A stretch of DNA of 64,000 bases from Chlorogloeopsis sp. ULAP01 (GTDB lineage Bacteria; Cyanobacteriota; Cyanobacteriia; Cyanobacteriales; Nostocaceae): the NCBI RefSeq assembly GCF_030381805.1, contig NZ_JAUDRH010000009.1, positions 124,001 through 188,000 of the forward strand, in the 5' to 3' direction. Numbering within the stretch: position 1 is the stretch's first letter; every line of letters begins with the position of its first letter. This document shows, piece by piece, positions 27,023-35,906 of the stretch. The notes under the pieces were generated by a model. It was given only the letters and a program-made list of their open reading frames with translations, was not told the origin of the DNA and searched no databases. The position numbers and the translations under genes were made by a program.

Positions 27023-29269
27023 ATGCTGCCTAAACCCAAGAAAAGATGGACACCTGCAAACTGGGCAAGCTGGAAGCCTTTTGGAATAGGGGAACAGTAT
27101 CCCAATAACTACTGGGAAGTATTTCGCGCTATTTGGCTTTCACGCGATCGCCTACCTTATGCCTGGAATATCCTCAATCAGGGAGTTTGCGACGGTTGTG
27201 CTTTAGGTACAACCGGGATGCAAGATTGGACTTTAGATGGAATTCATCTGTGCAATGTTCGGTTGCGGCTGTTGCGGATGAATACGATGCCAGCTTTTAA
27301 TCCCCAACTGCTAGAAGATATTGGGCAATTACGCAACCAAAAAAGCGCTCAGTTGCGAGAGTTAGGGCGTCTTCCTTACCCAATGATTTGCCGACGAGGA
27401 GAAAAAGGTTTTCGGCGAGTAAGTTGGGATGAAGCTTTAAATGTCATAGCCTCGCGTATCCGTGCCACTACACCAAAACGTCTTAGTTTTTACATAACCA
27501 GTCGCGGCACTGTCAACGAAACTTACTACGCTACCCAAAAAGCTGTGCGGGCGATGGGTACTAACAATATTGATAATGCCGCCCGTATTTGCCATTCTCC
27601 CAGTACAGCTGGACTTAAAGCAGCTCTTGGTGTGGGCGCTACAACCTGTTCTTATCAAGACTGGATCGGCACTGATTTATTAGTCTTCATTGGCTCAAAT
27701 GTCGCCAACAATCAACCCGTCACTGTCAAATATCTCCACTACGCCAAAAAAGCAGGTACAAAGATTGTAGTTATTAACACTTATCGCGAGCCAGGAATGG
27801 AGCGCTATTGGGTGCCTTCAATTCCTGAAAGTGCTTTATTTGGCACCAAGTTTGCCGAAGACTTCTTCCTTGTCAGTATGGGTGGTGACATCGCCTTTTT
27901 AAATGGCACAATCAAGCACATGATTGCCAATGGCTGGGTAGACGAATCGTTTATTGCTCGCCACACCACTGGTTTTGCAGAACTAAAAGCCAGGCTAGAA
28001 ATTCAATCTTGGGAAGAGTTAGAGCAGCTTTCGGGAAGTAAGCGCGAGGAAATGTACGCCTTTGCCAAAATAGTTGGACAAGCTCAAAAAGCCGTGTTTG
28101 TCTGGAGTATGGGCATTACTCAACACGAATGTGGTGAAGATAATGTTCGCGCCATTATCAACTTAGCTCTCACCAAAGGTTTTGTCGGGCGAGAAGGATG
28201 CGGTTTGATGCCAATTCGCGGACATTCTGGGGTACAGGGTGGCGCGGAGATGGGATGTTACGCAACAGTGCTTCCCGGTGGCAAGCCCATTACCCCGGAA
28301 AATGCTGCCCAATTGAGCCAATTGTGGGGATTTGAGGTGCCTGCAAGTAAAGGTTTAATTGCTCCAGAAATGATTGATGCTGCGTACAACAGGCAGTTAG
28401 ATGTATTGTTTTTAGTCGGGGGCAATTTCTTGGAAGTACTGCCAGAACCAGACTACGTGGAAACAGCCCTTGAGCGCGTACCTTTGCGAGTACATATAGA
28501 TATTGTCCTTTCCAGCCAAATGTTAGTAGAACCAAGTGATACAGTCGTGCTGTTGCCCGCCACAACTCGCTACGAAATTCCCGGTGGAGTTACAGAGACT
28601 AGTACCGAACGCCGAGTAATTTTTAGTCCAGAAATTCCCGGTTCCAGAATTAGTGAGGCACGCCCGGAATGGGAAGTGTTTATGGAAATAGCAAGGCGCG
28701 TTGTAGAGACACGGCATGCCGCGTCTCTATATTTTGAGAATACAGCTGCCATCCGTCAAGAAATTGCCCAAATAGTTCCTCAATATGCAGGTATTCAACA
28801 CTTGCAGTCAGCAGGCGATCAATTTCAGTATGGGGGTTCCCATCTCTGCTTTGGCTGGCAATTCCCCACACCCGATGGAAAAGCACATTTTGCCGTATTG
28901 TCTCCACCGCAAATTGAACTACCAGCAGGCTGTTTTTTAGTGGCAACACGTCGGGGTAAGCAGTTTAACAGCATGGTGCAAGAACGCAAGGATGCGATTA
29001 CCGGAGCCATGCGTGAAGCAGTGTTAATGAATGCTTCTGATGCCGCCAAGCTGGGATTAAAAAATGGGGATGCAGTCATTCTCAAGAATGAGTTGGGAGA
29101 GTATCGAGGACAAGTTTACATTGCACCGATCCAGCCTGGTAACTTGCAGATTCACTGGCCTGAAGGTAACGTGTTGCTAGATAAAAGCAAGCGATCGCGT
29201 GAAGGTGTGCCAGATTACAATGCGGTGGTGCGATTGGAAAAAGTTTCAGAGGAAATAGACTTGTCCTGA
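27023..29269 (+). CDS. FdhF/YdeP-family molybdopterin oxidoreductase
   Basis: A 748-residue molybdopterin enzyme of the DMSO-reductase superfamily, YdeP-like branch. The N-terminus has cysteines in GVCDGCALGTTG (C56, C59) and HLCNVRLRLL (C77), fitting the short Fe-S motif of this branch. The active-site stretch ARICHSPSTAGL keeps a Cys (about 190) where formate dehydrogenases have Cys or Sec. Later come the cofactor loops FIGSNVANNQPVT and MPIRGHSGVQGGAEMG and the C-terminal dinucleotide-binding domain (FLVATRRGKQFNSM). The physiological substrate of YdeP-type enzymes is unclear, so calling it formate dehydrogenase would overstate the case. A palindromic repeat is inserted in frame at 28704-28729. 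FdhD, its likely maturation factor, lies downstream past a restriction gene. Confidence 0.9.
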   Translation: MLPKPKKRWTPANWASWKPFGIGEQYPNNYWEVFRAIWLSRDRLPYAWNILNQGVCDGCALGTTGMQDWTLDGIHLCNVRLRLLRMNTMPAFNPQLLEDIGQLRNQKSAQLRELGRLPYPMICRRGEKGFRRVSWDEALNVIASRIRATTPKRLSFYITSRGTVNETYYATQKAVRAMGTNNIDNAARICHSPSTAGLKAALGVGATTCSYQDWIGTDLLVFIGSNVANNQPVTVKYLHYAKKAGTKIVVINTYREPGMERYWVPSIPESALFGTKFAEDFFLVSMGGDIAFLNGTIKHMIANGWVDESFIARHTTGFAELKARLEIQSWEELEQLSGSKREEMYAFAKIVGQAQKAVFVWSMGITQHECGEDNVRAIINLALTKGFVGREGCGLMPIRGHSGVQGGAEMGCYATVLPGGKPITPENAAQLSQLWGFEVPASKGLIAPEMIDAAYNRQLDVLFLVGGNFLEVLPEPDYVETALERVPLRVHIDIVLSSQMLVEPSDTVVLLPATTRYEIPGGVTETSTERRVIFSPEIPGSRISEARPEWEVFMEIARRVVETRHAASLYFENTAAIRQEIAQIVPQYAGIQHLQSAGDQFQYGGSHLCFGWQFPTPDGKAHFAVLSPPQIELPAGCFLVATRRGKQFNSMVQERKDAITGAMREAVLMNASDAAKLGLKNGDAVILKNELGEYRGQVYIAPIQPGNLQIHWPEGNVLLDKSKRSREGVPDYNAVVRLEKVSEEIDLS
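28704..28729. repeat. palindromic repeat inserted in frame in the FdhF-type gene
   Basis: A 26-bp near-perfect palindrome (TAGAGAC-A-CGGCATGCCG-C-GTCTCTA, one mismatched pair) lies inside the coding sequence. It encodes roughly VETRHAASL between ARR and YFENTAAIRQEI. GTAGAGACGCGGC-type palindromes are common intergenic repeats in cyanobacteria, so this looks like insertion of a mobile short repeat that kept the frame. Confidence 0.7.
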
Positions 29270-29298
29270 AAATCGAAGAAATAATAGCTTAATCTTCT

Positions 29299-30999
29299 AT
29301 GGCTCGCATTAACCTACTGGACACTCGTACAACTAGCTTCGGTGACTTGATCGGTAATGGAAAAATCTATAGGGTACCACCTTTCCAACGTGATTATTCC
29401 TGGACGGAAGAGAATTGGGAGGATCTCTGGCAAGATATTTTAATACTGCATAATCACATTAGTGTTAGCCATTATATGGAAGCAATTGTTCTACAAAGCT
29501 CCAGCACTACTGATAAAGAGTTTACAATCATTGACGGCCAGCAGCGATTGGCTACTCTCAGCATCATTGCCGTTGCTGTAATTGAAAAAATCCACCAATT
29601 CGTAGAGCAAAAGGTTGAACCCGAAGCAAACAAAGAGCGACAAGAAATACTAAAGCGTACTTATTTAGGGGATAGAGATCCACGTTCTCTTCGTTATTCT
29701 AGTAAACTTATTCTAAATGAAAATAACAATAATTTTTATCAAAGTAATTTAGTCAATCTTAGAAAACCATTAAACATTCGTTCTCTATCGAAATCAAATC
29801 AACTACTTTGGCAAGCTTTTGAATACTTCTCCAGACAATTAGAAGAACTACCTGAAGTTATTCAAGATGGCGAAAAGCTTGCTACATTTCTAATAGATAC
29901 TGTTGCTCAAAGGTTACTTTTCATCCAAATTACTGTTGAAGACGAACTCAATGCTTATACTGTCTTCGAGACATTAAATGCTAGAGGCTTAGAGCTAACT
30001 TCCACCGATCTATTGAAGAATTATCTATTTTCGCTTTTTCAAGGGCCAGACTATTTACAGGAAGCACAACGTCAATGGAGACGCATTATCAATACAGTTC
30101 AAATGGAGAAGTTCCCCGAATTTCTTCGCTATTATCTTAACCTCAAGCATCCGAGAGTGCGACGAGAGCGCTTATTTAAAATAGTTCGAGAATCTGTTAA
30201 AGATACTATACAAGCTTTTGACTTACTTGACCAACTTGAAAATTTTAGTGGTCTATTTGTAGCGCTTGGTAATCCAAATGATGAATTCTGGCGTGATACC
30301 CCACAGAATCAACCATATATTAGAGAGTTAAATCTCTTTCGAGTCAAGCAGGTTTATCCAACTCTATTTGCTGCTTATCAGAAATTTTTTACTGAAGATT
30401 TTACTCGCTTGCTCAAACTTTTAGTCACGATTTCTTTCCGCTATATTATTATTAGCAGCTTAAATCCTAATGAACTAGAGTCATTCTACAATGAAGTTGC
30501 AACCGATATTGCAAATGAAAACATAACTAATCCAAGACAGGTTTTTAATAAGCTTAGACCAGTCTATGTCAAAGATGAAAAATTTCAACAGGACTTTTCC
30601 CTACTCTCAATCGCTACAAAAGGTCAAAAGCGTAAACTGATTAGGTACATCCTTTGTAAATTAGAAGCAGATGCTGGTGGCAAACAAATTGATGAAGATA
30701 GTTTCTCCATAGAGCATATCTTGCCTGAAGCACCAACAAATGACTGGCGGCAAATCTTTACTGATGCTCAAATAGAGGAAATGGTTTATCGCCTCGGCAA
30801 TTTAACACTTCTGGAACCCTCTTTCAATCGGGACATTGGACAAAAGAACTATCAGACTAAAAAAGAAATATATCAGCAGTGTGTTTATACTCTCACAAGA
30901 AGAATTACGGCTGAAGAGTGGACGCCGGATGCGATCGCTACACGTCATAGATATCTGGCACAACGTGCCGTTCACATTTGGAAATCAGATTTCCTTTAA
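29299..30999 (+). CDS. GmrSD-like DUF262/DUF1524 protein (putative type IV restriction / anti-phage nuclease)
   Basis: A 566-residue fusion. The N-terminal DUF262 half carries VPPFQRDYSW (26-35) and IDGQQRLATLS (about 78-88), the GmrS-type nucleotide-binding motifs. The C-terminal DUF1524 half carries the HNH-type nuclease motif SIEHILPE (about 470) and YRLGNLTLLEPSFNRDIGQKNY. Such single-chain GmrSD or SspE/BrxU-like proteins cut modified phage DNA in an NTP-dependent way. It begins 29 bp after the FdhF-type gene and ends 2 bp before the fdhD ATG, so it interrupts a metabolic pair. Its A/T-rich codon use (many AAT, AAA, TTT) differs from its neighbours, in keeping with horizontal gain. Confidence 0.88.
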   Translation: MARINLLDTRTTSFGDLIGNGKIYRVPPFQRDYSWTEENWEDLWQDILILHNHISVSHYMEAIVLQSSSTTDKEFTIIDGQQRLATLSIIAVAVIEKIHQFVEQKVEPEANKERQEILKRTYLGDRDPRSLRYSSKLILNENNNNFYQSNLVNLRKPLNIRSLSKSNQLLWQAFEYFSRQLEELPEVIQDGEKLATFLIDTVAQRLLFIQITVEDELNAYTVFETLNARGLELTSTDLLKNYLFSLFQGPDYLQEAQRQWRRIINTVQMEKFPEFLRYYLNLKHPRVRRERLFKIVRESVKDTIQAFDLLDQLENFSGLFVALGNPNDEFWRDTPQNQPYIRELNLFRVKQVYPTLFAAYQKFFTEDFTRLLKLLVTISFRYIIISSLNPNELESFYNEVATDIANENITNPRQVFNKLRPVYVKDEKFQQDFSLLSIATKGQKRKLIRYILCKLEADAGGKQIDEDSFSIEHILPEAPTNDWRQIFTDAQIEEMVYRLGNLTLLEPSFNRDIGQKNYQTKKEIYQQCVYTLTRRITAEEWTPDAIATRHRYLAQRAVHIWKSDFL

Positions 31000-31001
31000 C
31001 C

Positions 31002-31841
31002 ATGAACAAACCTGTAGGCAGTAAAACTCAAACTAAGATTTGGGTATTGGAAAATGGCAAAATGCGATCGCGCCGAGACTATCTCACCACAGAAGAACCG
31101 TTAGAAATTCGCCTTGTATCTCCACGTCGTACCTTAGCTGTGACGATGCGAACTCCAGGAGCAGATTTTGAACTTGCTGCTGGTTTCCTCTATACAGAAG
31201 GTGTAATTAGCTCTCGGCAAGATATTCAACGTTTGAGCTACTGCGTAGATCCGGAAATAGATGGCGAGCAACTATATAACATTGTCAATGTAGAACTCCA
31301 AGCAGATTTAGAACTAGACTTACAGCCTTTGGAACGTCATTTTTACACTACGAGTGCCTGTGGGGTTTGTGGTAAGGCAAGCTTAGAGACTTTGCGTATA
31401 CGGGGTTGTGCGCTTATTCCCCCAGAACCAAAGGTGACGCCAGAAATTATCTACAGCCTACCCGATAAACTGCGGGCGGCTCAAGGTGTATTTAATGCCA
31501 CAGGAGGTTTGCACGCTGCGGCTCTGTTTGACTCCCAAGGAGGATTGTTGATGCTGCGGGAGGATGTTGGACGTCATAACGCCCTTGATAAACTAATAGG
31601 TACGGCGCTGTTGTCTGAGCAATTACCGTTGAGCGATCGCATTGTCATGGTGAGCGGACGTTCTAGTTTTGAAATTGTCCAAAAGTGTGCGGTTGCTGGA
31701 GTGCCAATTGTGTGCGCTGTTTCTGCTCCCAGTAGTTTAGCGGTGTCTGTAGCTGAAGAATTCGGAATTACCTTAATAGGATTTTTGCGGGGAGAAAGAT
31801 TTAATGTGTACTCTGGATTAGAGAGAATCATTCAACCATAA
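31002..31841 (+). CDS. fdhD: formate dehydrogenase accessory sulfurtransferase FdhD
   Basis: A 279-residue protein from the ATG at 31002, two bases after the previous stop; an in-frame upstream start at 30978 overlaps the restriction gene and is less likely. The sulfurtransferase cysteine pair is in TTSACGVCGKASLE. Family blocks ATGGLHAAALFD, REDVGRHNALDKLIG, VMVSGRSSFEIVQK and FLRGERFNVYSG follow. FdhD passes sulfur from a cysteine desulfurase to the Mo-bisPGD cofactor of formate-dehydrogenase-type enzymes. Its natural client here is the FdhF/YdeP enzyme two genes upstream. Confidence 0.96.
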   Translation: MNKPVGSKTQTKIWVLENGKMRSRRDYLTTEEPLEIRLVSPRRTLAVTMRTPGADFELAAGFLYTEGVISSRQDIQRLSYCVDPEIDGEQLYNIVNVELQADLELDLQPLERHFYTTSACGVCGKASLETLRIRGCALIPPEPKVTPEIIYSLPDKLRAAQGVFNATGGLHAAALFDSQGGLLMLREDVGRHNALDKLIGTALLSEQLPLSDRIVMVSGRSSFEIVQKCAVAGVPIVCAVSAPSSLAVSVAEEFGITLIGFLRGERFNVYSGLERIIQP

Positions 31842-31998
31842 CAAAATTCAGGATACAAATTTTTTCTTAGACAAGTAAATTGAATTAGGTAGACAAAATT
31901 AAACATAAAATGCTGATTTCCAAAAACTAGATAGGAGAACTGATATATTGTACCTAACCAATTTCCGCCAGAGAATAAATTATCTGTCTGAGAGCATA

Positions 31999-32079
31999 AG
32001 TCCGTTAAAACGGACTCAAATATTTTTGTAGTCAGATTTATCTGACTTTAGCTATTAGCCAAGAAATTTATTTCTTGGC
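31999..32079. repeat. triple-hairpin MITE-like repeat element
   Basis: Three consecutive perfect stem-loops: AGTCCGTT-AA-AACGGACT (31999-32016), AGTCAGA-TTTA-TCTGACT (32030-32047) and GCCAAGAAA-TTTA-TTTCTTGGC (32058-32079). This organisation fits a non-autonomous dispersed element of Nostoc-type genomes. Its right end abuts the truncated VOC remnant at 32079, suggesting that insertion broke that gene. Confidence 0.75.
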
Positions 32080-32183
32080 GCTTCGATCCTGATGGTATTT
32101 TGCTAGAGTTTGCAGCAAATTGGCGTGAGTTAGGCGATCCAAAGCGGGATCTACAACACCAACCCATCTCAACAGCCCTTTAG
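32079..32183 (+). pseudogene. C-terminal remnant of a VOC/glyoxalase-like protein
   Basis: A 34-codon frame ends in TAG at 32181-32183 and reads FDPDGILLEFAANWRELGDP then KRDLQHQP, which is the metal/substrate-side C-terminus of a vicinal oxygen chelate protein (DPDGILLEF). It has no start and no N-terminal half, because the hairpin element 31999-32079 replaces the upstream sequence. It is not the same copy as the intact VOC gene downstream, whose end reads DPDGNRLILHQ. Confidence 0.65.
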
Positions 32184-32298
32184 TAGGTAACAGGTTACAG
32201 GGAACAGAAGAGACAGGGGAGCAAAGGAGATAGTTCTTCCCCCTGCACCTTGCTTGCCCCTTCCCCTTTGCTTCTTTTCTTTCCCCTATCCCCTATAT
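32184..32298. repeat. degenerate STRR-like purine/pyrimidine repeats
   Basis: Purine-rich units (ACAGGGAACAGAAGAGACAG) are followed by pyrimidine-rich units (CCCCTTCCCCTTTGC, CCCCTATCCCCTATA) in approximate complementarity, just before the VOC start codon. The STRR is not itself coding; an open frame running through it from 32254 is best ignored. Confidence 0.6.
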
Positions 32299-32673
32299 AT
32301 GCTTTTCCAATGCACCGACGCAATCGTCACTCTGGCATCGATTAATATTGAAACCTTAGTGGTGTTCTATACAAAATTGCTGGGTTTTGAGCCAGTAACT
32401 CTGATTTCCAATGTCTATGCTGAATTTCAACTTCCTGGTTTAAAACTAGGAATTTTTAAACCGAAACAAACCAACTCTTCTGAATTTGAGAACTCAGTTA
32501 GAAGTAAGATGAGTTTATGTTTAGAGGTGAGTGACTTGGAAAATGCGATCGCTCACCTAAATTTATTAGGATATCCCCCACCAGGAGAAATTATCGTCGC
32601 TTCCCACGGCAAGGAAATTTATGCTTACGATCCCGATGGTAATCGTTTGATTCTACATCAATCTAAGAATTGA
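32299..32673 (+). CDS. VOC family (glyoxalase/dioxygenase-fold) protein
   Basis: A 124-residue single-domain vicinal oxygen chelate protein from the ATG at 32299, chosen because the upstream extension crosses a repeat. The paired beta-alpha-beta-beta-beta modules are visible: LASINIETLVVFYTKLLGF, LGIFKPK, then CLEVSDLENAIAHLNLLGY and a closing YAYDPDGNRLILHQ. VOC proteins include glyoxalase I, dioxygenases and antibiotic-binding proteins; the substrate is unknown. The gene overlaps closely with ylqF (start 2 bp after its stop). Confidence 0.85.
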   Translation: MLFQCTDAIVTLASINIETLVVFYTKLLGFEPVTLISNVYAEFQLPGLKLGIFKPKQTNSSEFENSVRSKMSLCLEVSDLENAIAHLNLLGYPPPGEIIVASHGKEIYAYDPDGNRLILHQSKN

Positions 32674-32674
32674 A

Positions 32675-33556
32675 ATGGGTATAAATCAAAACTATAAACT
32701 AAATCTCATACAGTGGTATCCTGGCCATATTGCTAAAGCTGAAAAGAACCTCAAAGAACAGCTCAAATCAGTAGATGTGGTACTAGAAGTCAGAGATGCC
32801 CGCATTCCCCTATCTACACGTCATCCCCAAGTACCTGAGTGGGTGGGGAGTAAAGCACGGGTGTTGGTGTTAAATCGCTTAGATATGGTTTCTGTGCAAG
32901 TACGGCAGTTGTGGATTAACTGGTTTAAAAGCCAAGCTGAAGAGCCTTATTTTACTAATGCCCAACAAGGGCAAGGAGTAGCGGCTGTGTCAAAGGCGGC
33001 ACAAGCTGCCGGAGTGGCGGTTAATCAACGGCGGAAAAGTCGCGGAATGTTACCACGCCCTGTTCGCGCTGTGGTAATTGGTTTTCCCAATGTCGGTAAG
33101 TCAGCTTTAATTAACCGTTTGGTAGGGCGACGAGTAGTGGAAAGTGCCGCTCGCCCTGGGGTGACTCGCCAATTGCGTTGGGTGCGCATTTCCCAGGATT
33201 TGGAATTGCTTGATGCTCCTGGTGTAATTCCTGCCAAATTAGAAGAGCAAGAAGCAGCATTGAAATTAGCTATATGTGACGATATTGGCGAAGCAGCTTA
33301 TGACAAACAACTGGTAGCAGCAGCATTTGTAGATATACTGAATCATCTGTATGCTACAGCAGGCAATGTTTTACCAGATTGCCCTTTGCGATCGCGCTAC
33401 GAACTTGACTCTACATCCTATACAGGTGAGTCATACTTACACGCCCTAGCAGAACTTCGCAACCAAGGTGATGTCGAACGAACTGCAAGCCAACTATTAA
33501 CAGATTTTCGTAAAGGATTGTTAGGCACAATTCCCTTAGAATTACCACCACAGTGA
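32675..33556 (+). CDS. ylqF: ribosome biogenesis GTPase YlqF/RbgA
   Basis: A 293-residue circularly permuted GTPase of the YlqF/YawG group. The G4 motif comes first (LVLNRLDMV, about residue 70), then G1 (GFPNVGKSALINRLVG, about 130), the G2 threonine in PGVTRQLRW and G3 (DAPG, about 185). The N-terminus IQWYPGHIAKAEKNL is diagnostic. It assists late 50S subunit assembly in the cytosol. The ATG is 2 bp after the VOC gene stop, so translation may be coupled. Confidence 0.95.
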   Translation: MGINQNYKLNLIQWYPGHIAKAEKNLKEQLKSVDVVLEVRDARIPLSTRHPQVPEWVGSKARVLVLNRLDMVSVQVRQLWINWFKSQAEEPYFTNAQQGQGVAAVSKAAQAAGVAVNQRRKSRGMLPRPVRAVVIGFPNVGKSALINRLVGRRVVESAARPGVTRQLRWVRISQDLELLDAPGVIPAKLEEQEAALKLAICDDIGEAAYDKQLVAAAFVDILNHLYATAGNVLPDCPLRSRYELDSTSYTGESYLHALAELRNQGDVERTASQLLTDFRKGLLGTIPLELPPQ

Positions 33557-33596
33557 ACCACTAGATTTAGTTAGAGCCTGATTTAATCACGCAATC

Positions 33597-35111
33597 TCAG
33601 GCTACTTTTTTCACTAACACTGCGGCTCTGATTCTCAAAATCAAAACTGTAACTGCCATAAACAATATACCGATTAAGATATTTCTCAAGCTAACGTCCT
33701 TGCCGTTATCACTTACTAAACTAGCTTCCAGCATCACAGAGGGTAATAAAATACCAAATACAATCAACCAGCGATGAATAATTTGCCTTTTTTTGACGAA
33801 AAGAGTGAGGAGCGTTAAATAAATTCCTAAAGGTATAAAGGTTAGTAAATAAAAAAATAATCGATACTGTATCGGCATCAATTGCAGAAAATTGAGTGAA
33901 TAAGAATTTTCTAAGTTATCCACATATACTTGGAGATTAGCTTGAGAGTAAGTGATAAGGATGTGATGTGGCTTATTATCTGCAAAAACACCAGGAATAT
34001 TCATTTGTATATCACTTCCATTGGTTCCACTAGCTGGTGTTCTAACTCTTATATTTAAAGTTGTTCCTTCCTGCCCTAAGGTAAAATTACGATTCACAGG
34101 ATTGTCAGAAATTGAGACAATGCGAGCAGGCCCAGTTTGATTTAGATTAGAAGTAGCTATAGTAGTACTGATTGTAAATTCAGAAGTTTTAGATATTCTT
34201 TTATTCAACTGGTAAACAGGAGTTGCTGTTTTCAACCAATTATTAGAACTTACAAAAACTCCCTTCCCTTCCTGAGCTTCTGAAGGTTGACCACGCCAAA
34301 CCAACTTAGGCATATTTCCACTTTGGTCTTTATAATTAGAATAATTAGATGTATCATCTAACTTGTAATACGCCAGGAGAGAATCTTTGATATCGTTAAA
34401 ATAATTTTTATCAGTTAATACCCGACTAACCTCAACTGTATCAATAGCTCGGTCAGCAATAATAACTTCGGATACATAACCTTTCCAAGCTCTATTTTCT
34501 GTTAGCTCATTTCCAATTATTAGTGGATAAGTTGGATTCCAATTACTTAAATAAGTTGTACTTTGCCAGAAGGATATAGTAAGGAAAGTTAGTATTATAT
34601 AGCCAATTAAAAATACTGGTACTTTTTTAAAAGTTTGATGACTTGTACTGTTCTCAATTCGTATTAATCTATATGCAAATCTTCGAGAAATTAACCAATT
34701 AAAAAATAGCCAACCAGCAAAACCACCGATAGTATTATGAATAATATCATCAGGAGTAGATGTTCTAAGCGGTAAAAAAGCTTGCAGTACCTCAACAGTC
34801 GTTGATAATCCTGTACTCAAAAATATAACTGTTAAAATTTCAACTATTAATTGTATCCTTCTTTTTTGCAATAAACTAGTGCAAAAGAACCCTAAAGGCA
34901 TAAACAATAAAACATTTTCTACCTTGTCTTTTAAAGGACTGTGGTTATGAAAACTATAAGTTAAATATTTGATAGAAAAATTTTCTGGAAATGTAAAATC
35001 AAATGGATACAGCGTAGCTACCAATATTACTAATATACTAAGAGCAAAAAATATAGAATTCCTTTGCAAGAGTGAATTATTATTTATTTGAGAAATCCAT
35101 TTTCTTGTCAT
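33597..35111 (-). CDS. VanZ-like membrane protein with LamG/concanavalin-like domain
   Basis: A 504-residue protein. Residues about 15-170 resemble VanZ: FALSILVILVATLYPFDF, KVENVLLFMPLGFF, STTVEVLQAFLPLRTSTPDDIIHNTIGG. A periplasmic laminin-G/concanavalin-type beta-sandwich follows (about 190-420; LLAYYKLDDTSN, HHILITYSQANLQVYVDN), with three closing membrane segments. In this family the LamG part probably faces the outside and may bind glycans; VanZ itself is linked to teicoplanin resistance in firmicutes, but that role should not be assumed here. It is convergent with ylqF (40 bp). Confidence 0.85.
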   Translation of the reverse strand: MTRKWISQINNNSLLQRNSIFFALSILVILVATLYPFDFTFPENFSIKYLTYSFHNHSPLKDKVENVLLFMPLGFFCTSLLQKRRIQLIVEILTVIFLSTGLSTTVEVLQAFLPLRTSTPDDIIHNTIGGFAGWLFFNWLISRRFAYRLIRIENSTSHQTFKKVPVFLIGYIILTFLTISFWQSTTYLSNWNPTYPLIIGNELTENRAWKGYVSEVIIADRAIDTVEVSRVLTDKNYFNDIKDSLLAYYKLDDTSNYSNYKDQSGNMPKLVWRGQPSEAQEGKGVFVSSNNWLKTATPVYQLNKRISKTSEFTISTTIATSNLNQTGPARIVSISDNPVNRNFTLGQEGTTLNIRVRTPASGTNGSDIQMNIPGVFADNKPHHILITYSQANLQVYVDNLENSYSLNFLQLMPIQYRLFFYLLTFIPLGIYLTLLTLFVKKRQIIHRWLIVFGILLPSVMLEASLVSDNGKDVSLRNILIGILFMAVTVLILRIRAAVLVKKVA

Positions 35112-35906
35112 AAGAGCTACTTGCTTTTTACCTTAAAATTTCTATTATTGATGACAACTTAAGTTACGGTATTAAATGTTACTAATGGCTAACTAAGAAA
35201 AATACACGCATTTTCTAAGTATTTTTCATTGGGAGATGATTAGGGTATAGAAAATGTAAATAATTCGTAAAGCTCTTGTAAAGAAAGTAAACAAATACTT
35301 TGATAACTAAATTGTTTTAGTAGTTTGTAATACATAAGTTTTAATATATTTTCGTATATATACTTATGCTTTTCACGCTGAGTTACTAAATTTTTGCAAG
35401 AGAAATCTTTAATTAGCACGACAACAGAACTCTATATCCAAATCCAACCACAGACGGAGCTTTGTGCTCCGGCAATTCTGACAGCACTTAACTTTTACCC
35501 AAAAAATATCTGTGTCTAATTTAACTTATACGGAGATTCATTAGGCGATCGCTCTACCCATCTCAAATATGAAATATGAGAGATCCCCTCACTACCATTA
35601 CTTAGATATTTTTGAAAATTTTTTACTCTGTCAGTTAAGTAAGCTGTTAAAATATGTAGTTACTAGATGGTTAATAGACTGTTAAAAATGTTATCTAACG
35701 CTAAAGTTGTTGCAAGTCTGAAATTTACGCTGGTTGTTTGGGGTAAATTGAGCGATCGCTTCAGTAAAATCAAGTCTGATATTTATAACTGAGAGTTGTC
35801 GTAATGACTTGCACAGTGCCATAAAGAATAAGGGTCAAATCTTGGCATATCCTTATGTGTCATATATGCTTGCTTCTCCAGCTTCCAGGATGGATCGATC
35901 ACAACC
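35112..35906. other. 795-bp AT-rich intergenic region between divergent genes
   Basis: No supported gene. The stretch is AT-rich with scattered HIP1 octamers (near 35547 and 35752) and must carry promoters for the VanZ-LamG gene (leftward) and the cyclase gene (rightward). A minus-strand open frame from 36397 running into it is a shadow of the cyclase gene. No individual promoter is assigned. Confidence 0.5.
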
